Part shown: in pieces, positions 1 through 6,652 of the stretch
Position numbering within the stretch: the first letter of the stretch is position 1
Layout: every line of letters begins with the position of its first letter
NCBI GenBank assembly: GCA_009917545.1
Contig: QZDW01000031.1
Span: forward strand, 1-32,412
Source: a bacterium 1XD42-76
GTDB taxonomy: Bacteria; Bacillota; Clostridia; Lachnospirales; Lachnospiraceae
DNA length: 32,412 nucleotides
Direction: 5' to 3'
Position numbers and translations under genes: made by a program
The notes under the pieces: model-generated
What the model saw: only the letters and a program-made list of their open reading frames with translations
Databases searched by the model: none
What the model was told of the DNA's origin: nothing

Positions 1-2
1 TC

Positions 3-506
3 AAACAGCTTTTGGACGCGTGTTATGCCAAAGAATGGATTCCTTATTGCAAGAAGCCATTTCGTGGTGCGGAGTCTGTTATCAAATATCTTGGCAAATA
101 TACCCACAGGATTGCCATAAGCAACTACCGCATAAAGGGTATGACGGATTCCACGGTTACGTTTACTGTGAAGGATTACAAAAACCATGGGCAGTGGAAG
201 GAACTCACACTTTCCGGGGAGGAATTCATCAGGAGGTTTCTGATGCATGTTCCTCCCAGGCGTTTTGTGCGGATCCGGCATTACGGTCTGCTTTCTTCCC
301 GGAATAAAAACAGGAAGATTACACTATGCCGCAACCTGCTTGGCTGTAAGAGATACATTTCCAGGCTTAAGGATCTTGATGCGCCCGCCATTATCAAGCT
401 GCTCTATAACAAGGATGTCTGCAAATGCTCATCCTGCGGAGGGAACATCATCCCTCTGCCATCTGGCAGGTATTGCATAAGACCTGAGCCACACTTATTA
501 TGTTGA
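3..506 (+). CDS. IS91-family (Y2) transposase, 3' fragment cut by the window edge
   Basis: C-terminal part of a rolling-circle (HUH/Y2) transposase; the frame is open to the window edge, so the real start lies upstream. The segment YLGKYTHRIAISNYRI contains a tyrosine pair spaced YxxxY, as in the Y2 catalytic motif of IS91/IS801-type enzymes. It is followed by the family-typical stretch FIRRFLMHVPPRRFVRIRHYG. Near the end is a C-x-x-C pair (CKCSSCGG) in the position of a small zinc-binding tail. Family knowledge: these enzymes move single-stranded copies and leave no target duplication. Seen: about 167 codons up to TGA. Whether the element is intact upstream cannot be judged. The following 700 bases hold a hairpin and decayed genes rather than another transposition gene. 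Confidence 0.85.
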   Translation, partial: KQLLDACYAKEWIPYCKKPFRGAESVIKYLGKYTHRIAISNYRIKGMTDSTVTFTVKDYKNHGQWKELTLSGEEFIRRFLMHVPPRRFVRIRHYGLLSSRNKNRKITLCRNLLGCKRYISRLKDLDAPAIIKLLYNKDVCKCSSCGGNIIPLPSGRYCIRPEPHLLC

Positions 507-525
507 ATACCAGTAGCTGAATATT

Positions 526-550
526 AAAAAAAAGCTTCCTATGGGGGCTT
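526..550 (-). terminator. Hairpin with T-run, reads as an intrinsic terminator on the minus strand
   Basis: Stem AAGCTTCC/GGGGCTT (532-550) with a three-base loop. On the minus strand it is followed directly by eight T (the A-run 526-533 on plus). It points at whatever was once transcribed leftward from the 1.0-1.4 kb region, and it sits just past the stop of the transposase. It could instead be part of the terminal structure of the IS91-type element. Confidence 0.5.
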
Positions 551-684
551 ATTCGTGGTGCGCTGGAAATGATTTTAAAAAATTCCTCTCCATATGCACA
601 GGTATCCAACATACTGTTTCGCAAAGAGCGTCAAAATTGAAAGCCCATATACAGCGGCTGCCCGGACGCGCCTTTGTTCAACCA

Positions 685-770
685 GGAAAAATCGAAACTG
701 ATGCAAACGAAAGGGCAGTTATCGAAAAATCAAAGCTGCTTTTTCGTTTGCACCACCTTCGATTCTTTCC
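685..770. repeat. Long imperfect inverted repeat
   Basis: Arms 685-712 and 743-770 read almost the same on opposite strands (shared blocks GGAAA, AATCGAA, TGCAAACGAAA), and an inner GCAG/CTGC pair extends the fold. It lies between the transposase fragment and the kinase remnant. It may be a terminal structure of the element or a relic. No coding frame across it looks real. Confidence 0.45.
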
Positions 771-868
771 TTAACGATTTGTCAATATCATTACAATTAG
801 AATTTATCTTTCGCGCATAAAGTTTTCTATCTTATTCTGCATTCTTGTTCTGTTAAATATCCAGGCCG

Positions 869-1157
869 TTAATTCTTGCCGATGACAAAATTAAACAAGT
901 TGTATTTCCCGTTGATAAGTGCATATTCTGAGTGCTTTTGTATCCCATACTCGATCACATCAGGCACATTCAATTTACCCGACAACTACTTCATAATTTC
1001 AGTTTTTCTTTTAATGCTGCATGTTGTTGCTGAAAAAATATTGTCAATCTTTTTCAAATAGCAAAACATACCCTTGAGCTGACATTTATATACCTCAGCC
1101 GGAGACATACACACCAGAACGCCTTTCCAGAATCATAATTTCATTGATATGTGTCAT
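869..1157 (-). pseudogene. Remnant of an APH(3')-type aminoglycoside phosphotransferase
   Basis: Reading the minus strand from 1108 gives MSPAEVYKCQLKG, then YLKKIDN, ATTCSIKRKTEIMK, a TAG stop (988-986), and in the same frame LSGKLNVPDVIEYG. This follows the N-lobe of APH(3')-IIIa-type enzymes block for block as I recall it (MSPAKVYKL, YLKMTDS, TTYDVEREKDMM, LWLEGKLPVPKVL). The frame upstream of 1108 is shifted against a possible start at 1157-1155, and the frame ends at TAA (871-869). The whole catalytic C-lobe (HGD...N and the later D) is missing. The product would have phosphorylated an aminoglycoside or related substrate; this copy cannot work. The family match comes from memory of motifs, not a search. 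Confidence 0.65.
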
Positions 1158-1268
1158 ATAAAACCTTCTCCTAATATTCATTTATATATTTTATTAATAT
1201 TGATTGACGCTAGGCAAGGGTAAATTTATAGATTGTCAAAAGTATATTGAAAAAGATTTCTGCATATA

Positions 1269-1310
1269 CTATAATCCTATAGGTAAAAAAGATGTAAGAA
1301 ATTCCAACAT
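1269..1310 (-). CDS. 13-residue ORF, possible truncated holin-like or type I toxin peptide
   Basis: Minus-strand ORF MLEFLTSFLPIGL, preceded by a very strong ribosome site (GGGAGGAGG, 5 nt before ATG) and a TATAAT box. The start resembles small hydrophobic toxin-like peptides of Clostridia (pattern M-L-E-F-L-x-S-F-L), which normally continue through a membrane helix to about 30 residues. Here a TAG stop ends it after 13 codons. The leader holds overlapping inverted repeats (GACACC/GGTGTC and TGTTGC/GCAACA). Either the gene is dead or the short peptide is a leader. Family assignment is tentative. Confidence 0.4.
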   Translation of the reverse strand: MLEFLTSFLPIGL

Positions 1311-1353
1311 TGACACCTCCTCCCTGTTGCGGGTGTCGGTGAGCAACATAAGA

Positions 1354-1382
1354 ATTATACCATATTATTTAATATTCTTGTA
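1354..1382 (-). promoter_or_regulatory. Promoter for the small ORF at 1310
   Basis: A perfect TATAAT at 1359-1354 on the minus strand, with only a weak -35 (TACAAG, 17 nt upstream). Transcription would start about 35 nt before the ATG of the 13-residue ORF. Confidence 0.45.
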
Positions 1383-1795
1383 TTTTTTCTCTAAAAGTGG
1401 TTTGTAGCTGGAATAGCGACTAACACAATTCGATGCTCGCCCTACCAGTGGACACTGTTTTAAGGCAATCTTCATTCATAGTTGATATCTCTGATTTCTG
1501 TTTTTATCATCCGAGCAATAAATCCTACTCCATTTTCCTCGGCTTCGTATCACCTGTTTTTAAATATATTTTATCCTTATCTGGTTTCATACTTATCTTA
1601 CTACTCAAAACACCTATTTATAGGTTTGTAATCATTGGGTACATAATTCTGAAAAGGAACTAAATGATATGCTAATTAATTATTCAAACACAGACTATTA
1701 TTTTCCTGGTAATAGAAATTTGTCAATCTGGAATAATAATTCGGAATTAAATTATTATCACATTACTAATTTTATCAAAGCAAAATAACACATTT
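1383..1795. other. Non-coding or decayed stretch with one short ORF
   Basis: No gene of convincing character. A plus-strand frame at 1669-1788 (39 codons from ATG, beginning MLINYSNTDYYFPGN) has protein-like composition and extends upstream in frame to a TAG at 1621, so it may be the tail of a broken gene. It has no clear ribosome site. The overlapping 76-codon frame at 1433-1663 looks like AT-rich noise. Confidence 0.3.
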
Positions 1796-2197
1796 TCAAT
1801 GTCCTTCTATGTTATTTGGAAATGGAGCCGTTGTTTCCTGGATAAAAGAATATATGCCTTGATCTGTTTTTTTCAGAAAACAATTCTGATTATCTATATT
1901 ATAATATTTTGACATTATCTTTTTTATTTCACACTCTTCCAATGTCGTTGAAAATGTAACCACTGATAAACATTCCACATGATTACCGGTTCCTGATAGA
2001 TTACCCGTTTGAAAGTGGACATCTATAATTTTAATCCCATCAATCTCATTTTCTAAATTAGACTGTAATTCTTTAGTCTGGCGGCTGGTAGCAAGATGAT
2101 TTACACACATACCAAAAATTTCAAAAGTAATTAGCACTATAATTAGTATCACTGGTAATGACATGATTATGACACAAATTCGTTTTATCCATTTCAT
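1796..2197 (-). CDS. Small hypothetical membrane-anchored protein
   Basis: 133 residues, family not recognised. An N-terminal basic stretch (MKWIKR) is followed by one hydrophobic helix, about residues 7-32, so it is probably a single-pass protein with the C-terminal 100 residues outside the membrane. No cysteine lipobox was seen. The soluble part is mixed alpha/beta in character with no motif I can name. The start is supported by GGAG 7 nt before ATG. It stands alone, transcribed towards the decayed region, with about 780 bp of gene-free DNA upstream. Composition is AT-rich like its surroundings, which fits an accessory gene. Confidence 0.6.
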   Translation of the reverse strand: MKWIKRICVIIMSLPVILIIVLITFEIFGMCVNHLATSRQTKELQSNLENEIDGIKIIDVHFQTGNLSGTGNHVECLSVVTFSTTLEECEIKKIMSKYYNIDNQNCFLKKTDQGIYSFIQETTAPFPNNIEGH

Positions 2198-2976
2198 ATG
2201 AAACTCCTATCTTTCTCAACCATTTTCTATATTTTCATTTTATCATGCCTGCAATCTTACAACAAGATACAGTATAGTAATTGCGCTATTTCATCTGCGA
2301 CTGAGTAATTTTTTTTATTCCTCCCAAAAAAATCCACACATTTTAAATTATAACTTCTTCCATTCAAACCTACAGACATGATTTTTAAGAAATCATTGAA
2401 TGTTTCACGTGAAACATTTAAATTTTTTAAAACTAAATATAAATTTAAAATGTTTTTTCTACCAAATTTTATCGTTAATTGCTACTTTCTATATCATCAT
2501 ATACAAAACAAATTGATTGACAAAGATTATCTTCCATACACAGATATCTGTAGAAGATCGATCAAAATCTTTTTTCTACATACCTCGACATATATCTGCC
2601 ATCAATAATATAAGAAGATTCTCGCACACACTACCACCACTCATTTTAAATCATTTGAACATATAAGCAGACAAAACGAAATTCTATCCCCAACAAATAC
2701 ACTAAAAAATGAGTTTCCAAATCAGAGTATAAAATAATTTTTTGACTTACTTTTTGTACAAATATTATTGTCAGTCGCCACCAATTATATTATAATATTC
2801 TTAATAACTCCCTCATGGATCTATAGACAAAACACCTCCATAACGGATCATTTGAAACATATTTGATACTATAACATTTTTTACATGCTAGATATCCAGT
2901 CATCACTTAGATATATAAAAAATTCCGATTATTTTCTCTATCATATTTTAAAATTAATATTTTATTGGAGGCCACT
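2198..2976. other. AT-rich gene-free region containing parS
   Basis: About 780 bases with no believable gene. It holds the parS palindrome at 2401, a 12-bp palindrome ACAGATATCTGT near 2538, and several AT-rich promoter-like hexamers, none with convincing spacing. The ribosome site of the following hydrolase is at 2966-2971. The open frame at 2378-2608 runs through parS and has noise-like composition. Confidence 0.5.
2401..2416. other. parS: parS centromere site (ParB/Spo0J binding)
   Basis: TGTTTCACGTGAAACA, a perfect 16-bp palindrome that matches the Firmicute parS consensus TGTTNCACGTGAAACA. ParB/Spo0J loads here and spreads to organise origin segregation and SMC loading. It lies about 16 kb from the DnaA boxes, inside the expected origin-proximal zone. 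No parA/parB (soj/spo0J) gene is in this window. Confidence 0.9.
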
Positions 2977-3927
2977 TTGAAAGCGAAAAATAAAATAATA
3001 ACATCAATTTTATTAGCATCCGGAACTGCGGCCAGCACTTCATTGATTAATCACTATGTAAAAGTGAAGGCAATTTCCAGAAATTTACTAGAACAGCCCA
3101 AGACGCAGGAATACAAGTGGCGTCTGGGAAACATCTCTTATACAAAGGTTGGTGCGGGAAATCCATTACTTTTAATCCATGACCTGGATTCTATTTCCAG
3201 CGGATGTGAATGGGAAGAGCTGATTCCTGTCTTAAAGGATCATTATACTGTCTATGTGATTGACCTTCTGGGATGCGGACGCTCAGAGAAGCCGAACCTG
3301 ACATACACAAATTTCTTATATGTACAGCTTTTAAATGATTTTATAACATCAGAAATTGGACACCGGACAAATGTAATTGCCACCGGCGCTGCTGCCTCCC
3401 TTGCAATCATGGCATGTTGTTATAATGAAAATTTATTTGAAAAGATGTTATTCATAAATCCTGAAAGTTTTTCTTCCAGCAGTCAAATACCAGGAAAAAC
3501 AGCAAAAGCTTATAAAAAAATTTTAGATCTTCCGATCATAGGTGCTTTACTTTATCATATTGCTGTCTCAAAAAAAGAGATCGAGGAGACGTTCAGAAAT
3601 GACTATTTTTATGATATCTATAATATAAAGCCCTTCTATCTCGATAAATATTATGAAGCAGCACATTATGGAAAAACACCTAAAGCCATATACTCCAGTG
3701 CGCGCTGTCACTATACAAAATGTAAGATCAGCCATGCACTACAGAAAATCAATCACAGCATTTATATTCTATGTGGCTCGAAAACAGCAGACGCAGATAC
3801 AATTATCGAAGAATATGTTTCTTGCAACCCTTCCGTTGAGGCCTCAAAAATTGCCAATGCAAAGCACCTCCCACAGCTGGAAATGCCAAATGAAGTCAGC
3901 AGTATCGTCAAAATGTTCTTTGACTGA
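2977..3927 (+). CDS. Alpha/beta-hydrolase-fold protein with altered nucleophile elbow
   Basis: 316 residues from the TTG at 2977, chosen because TTGGAGG (2965-2971) sits 5 nt before it; the TTG at 2965 lies inside the ribosome site. There is an N-terminal hydrophobic helix (residues about 5-24), then an alpha/beta hydrolase core: LLLIHDLD (oxyanion-loop strand), VYVIDLLGCGRSEKPN, and a C-terminal KHLPQLEMP carrying the likely catalytic histidine. At the nucleophile elbow the sequence is ATGAAASLA (about 135-143), where G-x-S-x-G or G-D-S is expected, so the catalytic serine appears to be replaced by alanine. It may be a membrane-anchored non-catalytic relative or use another residue. It is followed by a strong hairpin terminator at 3962 and stands as a single gene. 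Confidence 0.8.
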   Translation: MKAKNKIITSILLASGTAASTSLINHYVKVKAISRNLLEQPKTQEYKWRLGNISYTKVGAGNPLLLIHDLDSISSGCEWEELIPVLKDHYTVYVIDLLGCGRSEKPNLTYTNFLYVQLLNDFITSEIGHRTNVIATGAAASLAIMACCYNENLFEKMLFINPESFSSSSQIPGKTAKAYKKILDLPIIGALLYHIAVSKKEIEETFRNDYFYDIYNIKPFYLDKYYEAAHYGKTPKAIYSSARCHYTKCKISHALQKINHSIYILCGSKTADADTIIEEYVSCNPSVEASKIANAKHLPQLEMPNEVSSIVKMFFD

Positions 3928-3961
3928 TCTCCTGCTGTTAATCAAATGATAACAGGAATCA

Positions 3962-4033
3962 AATAAAGCGTTTTACGGCTCTCTATGGTATTCATTTCAT
4001 ATCATAGAATAGCTGAAAAACGCTTTATTTTCT
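3962..4033 (+). terminator. Long hairpin with U-rich tail, related in sequence to the MATE attenuator
   Basis: 13-bp perfect outer stem (3962-3974 with 4017-4029), a second stem CGGCT/AGCTG and an inner CTATG/CATAG, followed by TTTTCT. It works as an intrinsic terminator for the hydrolase. Its 3' half (4010-4033) is 21/24 identical to that of the hairpin at 6650-6673 before the MATE gene, while the 5' arms differ so as to keep pairing. Confidence 0.75.
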
Positions 4034-4456
4034 ACTATGAAAGTCCATCGCCGCAGGCGATATAAGTTCAGGGACGCCCATTATGCCTGACTACTTTCAT
4101 TCATGGTGGCGTGCTCACCTGGGGGTGCAGGAACGTTTACTATGAAAGTCCCGCCGCCGTCAGGCGGCATAAATTCCGGTATGCCCAATGCGCCTGGATT
4201 ACTTTCATTCATGGTGGTACGCTCACTCGTGGGCGCATGAAGGTTACTATGAAAGTCCGCTGCCGTTAGGCGACATAAATTCAGGGATTACAAATGCGCC
4301 TGAACCACTTTCATTCATGGTGGCGCGATCACTCGTGGGCGCATAAAGGTTACTTTAAAAGTCCACCGCCGCAGGCGATATAAGTTCAAGGATGACAAAT
4401 GCACCTGAACTACTTTCATTCATGGCGGCGCGATCACCTGGGGAGCGCAGGAAGGC
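4034..4456 (+). repeat. Tandem array of four ~106-bp structured repeats
   Basis: Four head-to-tail units start near 4034, 4139, 4246 and 4352 (spacing 105, 107 and 106 bp). Each unit contains, in order: ATGAAAGT (TTAAAAGT in unit 4); a short GC-rich hairpin (ATCGCC-GCA-GGCGAT in unit 1, GCCGCC-GTCA-GGCGGC in unit 2); a TTCAGG...CCTGAA stem; ACTTTCAT, which pairs with the first box; TCATGGTGG; and a GCGC...GCGC hairpin ending near ATGAAGG. No protein frame persists across units. The same element recurs at 4542, 13836 and 15343 (inverted). Family not recognised; it could be an untranslated RNA, a palindromic mobile repeat, or a protein-binding array. Confidence 0.85.
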
Positions 4457-4541
4457 TATGTAGGTACTGGTTATGAAATAAAATAATTTTTTCTGTCACA
4501 CAATAGAAATAACATTGTCTAATTATACAAGATCAAATTAT

Positions 4542-4643
4542 ATGAAAGCTTGCTATCAACAGGCAGCATACATTCAGGTACAACAATTGCGCCTGAAGCG
4601 CTTTCATTCATGGTACGCACCCGTTTGTGGGGAAATGAAGGTT
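4542..4643 (+). repeat. Diverged fifth copy of the ~106-bp structured repeat
   Basis: Retains the landmark order: ATGAAAGC (4542-4549), TTCAGG...CCTGAA, GCTTTCAT (4600-4607), TCATGGT and ATGAAGGT. The outer stem has changed on both sides (T to C and A to G), which keeps the pair. About 85 bp of unrelated AT-rich DNA separates it from the array. It lies in the upstream region of the sigma-factor gene. Confidence 0.65.
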
Positions 4644-4728
4644 TATTATTATTCCTTCGGCATACGGAAATGCTCTGTCAGGAAGTGCGGCCAGAGCCTG
4701 CCTAGAAGGACAGCCATAATTACAATAC

Positions 4729-4756
4729 TTCATATAGGCTTCCGTACAAATATAAT
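4729..4756 (+). promoter_or_regulatory. Possible promoter of the sigma-factor gene
   Basis: TATAAT at 4751-4756 with a partial -35 TTCATA at 4729-4734 (16-nt spacer), about 24 nt before the ATG. The -10 is perfect but the -35 is weak, as is common for regulated promoters. Confidence 0.45.
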
Positions 4757-4779
4757 CTGCACTTCAGAAAAGAGGAATT

Positions 4780-5634
4780 ATGAATTCATTCACAAATGAG
4801 GAATTACAAAACCTAATTCAAAAGGCCTCCGCTGGGGATAAGTCATCTTTAGAAACCGTACTTCTCAGTGTACGGGATCTTGTATTCAATTTGTCTCTGC
4901 GCATGCTGGGATCTTTTCCGGATGCCGAAGATGCGACTCAGGATATCCTTTTAAAGGTTATGACACATCTGTCGTCCTTTAAAGGGGAGAGCTCATTTTC
5001 TACCTGGGTATTCCGCATTGCTATCAATCATCTAAAAAATTACAAAAAGCATATGTTTGCCCAGTTCCCCTTAAGCTTTGAATTCTATGGAAATGATATT
5101 CAAAACGCTAAGACAGAAGAGATACCGGATCTGACTCAAAATGTAGAACAGGCAATTCTGGCAGAAGAATTAAAACTATCCTGTACGAATGTTATGCTGC
5201 AATGTCTGGATACAGAAAGCCGGTGTATTTTTATTCTGGGAACCATGTTTAAGGTGGACAGCCGGATTGCCGGAGATATCCTGGGAATCACACCAGAGGC
5301 ATATCGCCAGCGTTTGTCAAGGATCCGTAAAAAAATGGCAGATTTTTTGACCGAATACTGCGGTGAATATGGAAAAGGAAAGTGCCATTGCACAGAAAGA
5401 ATCAACTATGCAATCCAGAATCACCGGATTCATCCAATGCAACTTTACTTCCATACAGCAGTTCCAGCACAAGACATACTGGACGTAAAAGAAGCAATGG
5501 AGGAGATCGACGGCCTTTCACAGGAATTTTCATTCTGTAAGACGTACCAATCTCCGGAAAGCCTGAAACAGTTCATCAAAGATTTTTTAAATGGAACCTC
5601 TTTTTCTATCGTTGGGAATAGCCAGAAAGGATAA
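4780..5634 (+). CDS. ECF-like sigma-70 family RNA polymerase sigma factor with C-terminal extension
   Basis: 284 residues; ATG with AGAGGA upstream. Region 2 (about 25-90) includes LSLRMLGSFPDAEDATQDI and the melting/-10 segment STWVFRIAINHLKNYKK. Region 4 (about 138-190) has CIFILGTMFKVDSRIAGDIL and the helix-turn-helix TPEAYRQRLSRIRKKM. Typical ECF factors end near residue 190; this one continues for about 95 residues, starting with a cysteine-rich GKCHCTER and including a predicted soluble domain that could sense a signal or bind metal. No anti-sigma gene is adjacent. The following DUF2461 gene is 7 nt downstream and probably co-transcribed. Target promoters are unknown. Confidence 0.85.
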   Translation: MNSFTNEELQNLIQKASAGDKSSLETVLLSVRDLVFNLSLRMLGSFPDAEDATQDILLKVMTHLSSFKGESSFSTWVFRIAINHLKNYKKHMFAQFPLSFEFYGNDIQNAKTEEIPDLTQNVEQAILAEELKLSCTNVMLQCLDTESRCIFILGTMFKVDSRIAGDILGITPEAYRQRLSRIRKKMADFLTEYCGEYGKGKCHCTERINYAIQNHRIHPMQLYFHTAVPAQDILDVKEAMEEIDGLSQEFSFCKTYQSPESLKQFIKDFLNGTSFSIVGNSQKG

Positions 5635-5641
5635 TAAAAAT

Positions 5642-6325
5642 ATGGATACATCATTAATTTTAAACTATCTGACAGATTTAAGTCAGCATAATGACCGGGA
5701 ATGGTATCATGCACATAAAGCAGAATACAAAGAAGCCAACATTCAGTTCGAAGCACTGGTACAGGAACTCATCCTGCGGATTAGAAATTTTGATAATCAT
5801 ATTTTACACATGGAAGCGAAAGATCTAACATTTAAGCTTGTGAGAGACACCCGTTTCAGTCACGATAAATCTCCATACAACCCCGCATTTCGCGCTCATA
5901 TCGGGCCGAAAGGAAAGTTGCCTGTACCGGTAGGATATTATCTGATGATAAAGCCTGGTAATCAGTCTTTTCTCGGTGGCGGACTATTTGCGGATATGTT
6001 CAAGAATGCTACTTCTATGATTCGCGATTCGATTGCAGAAAAAGGGGCAGAATGGGAAGAAATCATACAAGCGCCAGAGTTTCAAAAAATGTTTACTGTG
6101 CGTGGAACAGCATTAAAGCGTGTTCCCACAGGTTATGACAGTGAACACCCACAGGCAGAGTTTTTAAAATATAAAAATTGGTATCTGGAATATCCAATTT
6201 GTGACGATATTTTTCGTGATGAAAAAGCATTCCTTGCTGAAGCTTCAAGAATATTTCAACTTATGAAACCCTTTAATGATTTTCTGAACCAGGCACTTAA
6301 ATATTTTCAAATGCCGTCACGATAA
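5642..6325 (+). CDS. DUF2461 family protein (TIGR02453-like)
   Basis: 227 residues starting at the ATG at 5642 (MDTSLILNYLTDLSQHNDREW), with GAAAGGA upstream; earlier in-frame starts would lie inside the sigma gene. Family hallmarks are N-D-R-E-W near the N-terminus, the central RDTRFSHDKSPYNPAFRAHI, and a glycine-rich SFLGGGLF. The family is widespread and of unknown biochemical function. It sits 7 nt behind the sigma factor, so coupled expression is likely. No signal peptide or membrane helix. The length is usual for the family. Confidence 0.85.
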   Translation: MDTSLILNYLTDLSQHNDREWYHAHKAEYKEANIQFEALVQELILRIRNFDNHILHMEAKDLTFKLVRDTRFSHDKSPYNPAFRAHIGPKGKLPVPVGYYLMIKPGNQSFLGGGLFADMFKNATSMIRDSIAEKGAEWEEIIQAPEFQKMFTVRGTALKRVPTGYDSEHPQAEFLKYKNWYLEYPICDDIFRDEKAFLAEASRIFQLMKPFNDFLNQALKYFQMPSR

Positions 6326-6548
6326 CTTCCTGACAAAGTCTCAAATTATAAATTCTAAATTTCTATAAATCAGAATACGGTTCACAGATTAAGATATCTA
6401 TAGAAATAACAGGAATTGTTCACTTGCCTAAATGCGAATTATTTCACAGCATCATCAACATATACTGTAAAAATAGCAAAACTAGCAATGGCAAAGCGGA
6501 CAATATCAAAGTTCAAAGTTCATATCAAAGTTACTATTTTAAAAATAC
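6326..6548. other. Intergenic stretch upstream of the MATE promoter
   Basis: No gene seen. It contains an inverted repeat ATTTCTATA (6359-6367) / TATAGAAAT (6399-6407) and short direct repeats of CAAAGTT around 6508-6535, just upstream of the MATE promoter. These could be operator-like, but nothing ties them to a known regulator. Confidence 0.35.
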
Positions 6549-6577
6549 TTGACAAACACTCTAATCATTGCTATACT
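6549..6577 (+). promoter_or_regulatory. Strong sigma-A promoter of the MATE gene
   Basis: TTGACA (6549-6554), 17-nt spacer, TATACT (6572-6577). Transcription should start near 6584, giving a leader of about 100 nt that contains the peptide ORF and the terminator hairpin. Confidence 0.85.
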
Positions 6578-6589
6578 TTTATAACGTTT

Positions 6590-6652
6590 ATGAATAACTT
6601 AGTGAGGCGTTCAACAGTTACCCCTGTGGTACAGCATCCGGCTGTATGGTAG
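6590..6652 (+). CDS. Candidate 20-residue leader peptide of the MATE gene
   Basis: ATG at 6590, about 6 nt after the predicted transcription start, so it would be nearly leaderless. It encodes MNNLVRRSTVTPVV, then QHPAVW and a TAG at 6650-6652. The codons cover the whole 5' arm and loop of the following hairpin, and the stop lies in the first bases of the 3' arm. A ribosome finishing or stalling there would cover the 3' arm and keep the terminator from forming. No good ribosome site is visible, which is the main weakness. Confidence 0.45.
   Translation: MNNLVRRSTVTPVVQHPAVW

Noticed and set aside
541-774. 77-codon open frame after the transposase
   Set aside because: No ribosome site, no recognisable domain, and it crosses the long inverted repeat, so chance is more likely.
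1433-1663. 76-codon hydrophobic-looking open frame
   Set aside because: Hydrophobicity follows from T-rich DNA; no start signal, and a competing frame on the same strand looks equally plausible as a remnant.
2378-2608. 76-codon plus-strand open frame across parS
   Set aside because: AT-driven composition rich in Phe/Lys/Tyr, no ribosome site, and it runs through the parS palindrome.
4034-4456. Tandem repeats considered as a CRISPR array
   Set aside because: The whole ~106-bp unit repeats without unique spacers, units are internally palindromic, and no cas gene is near.
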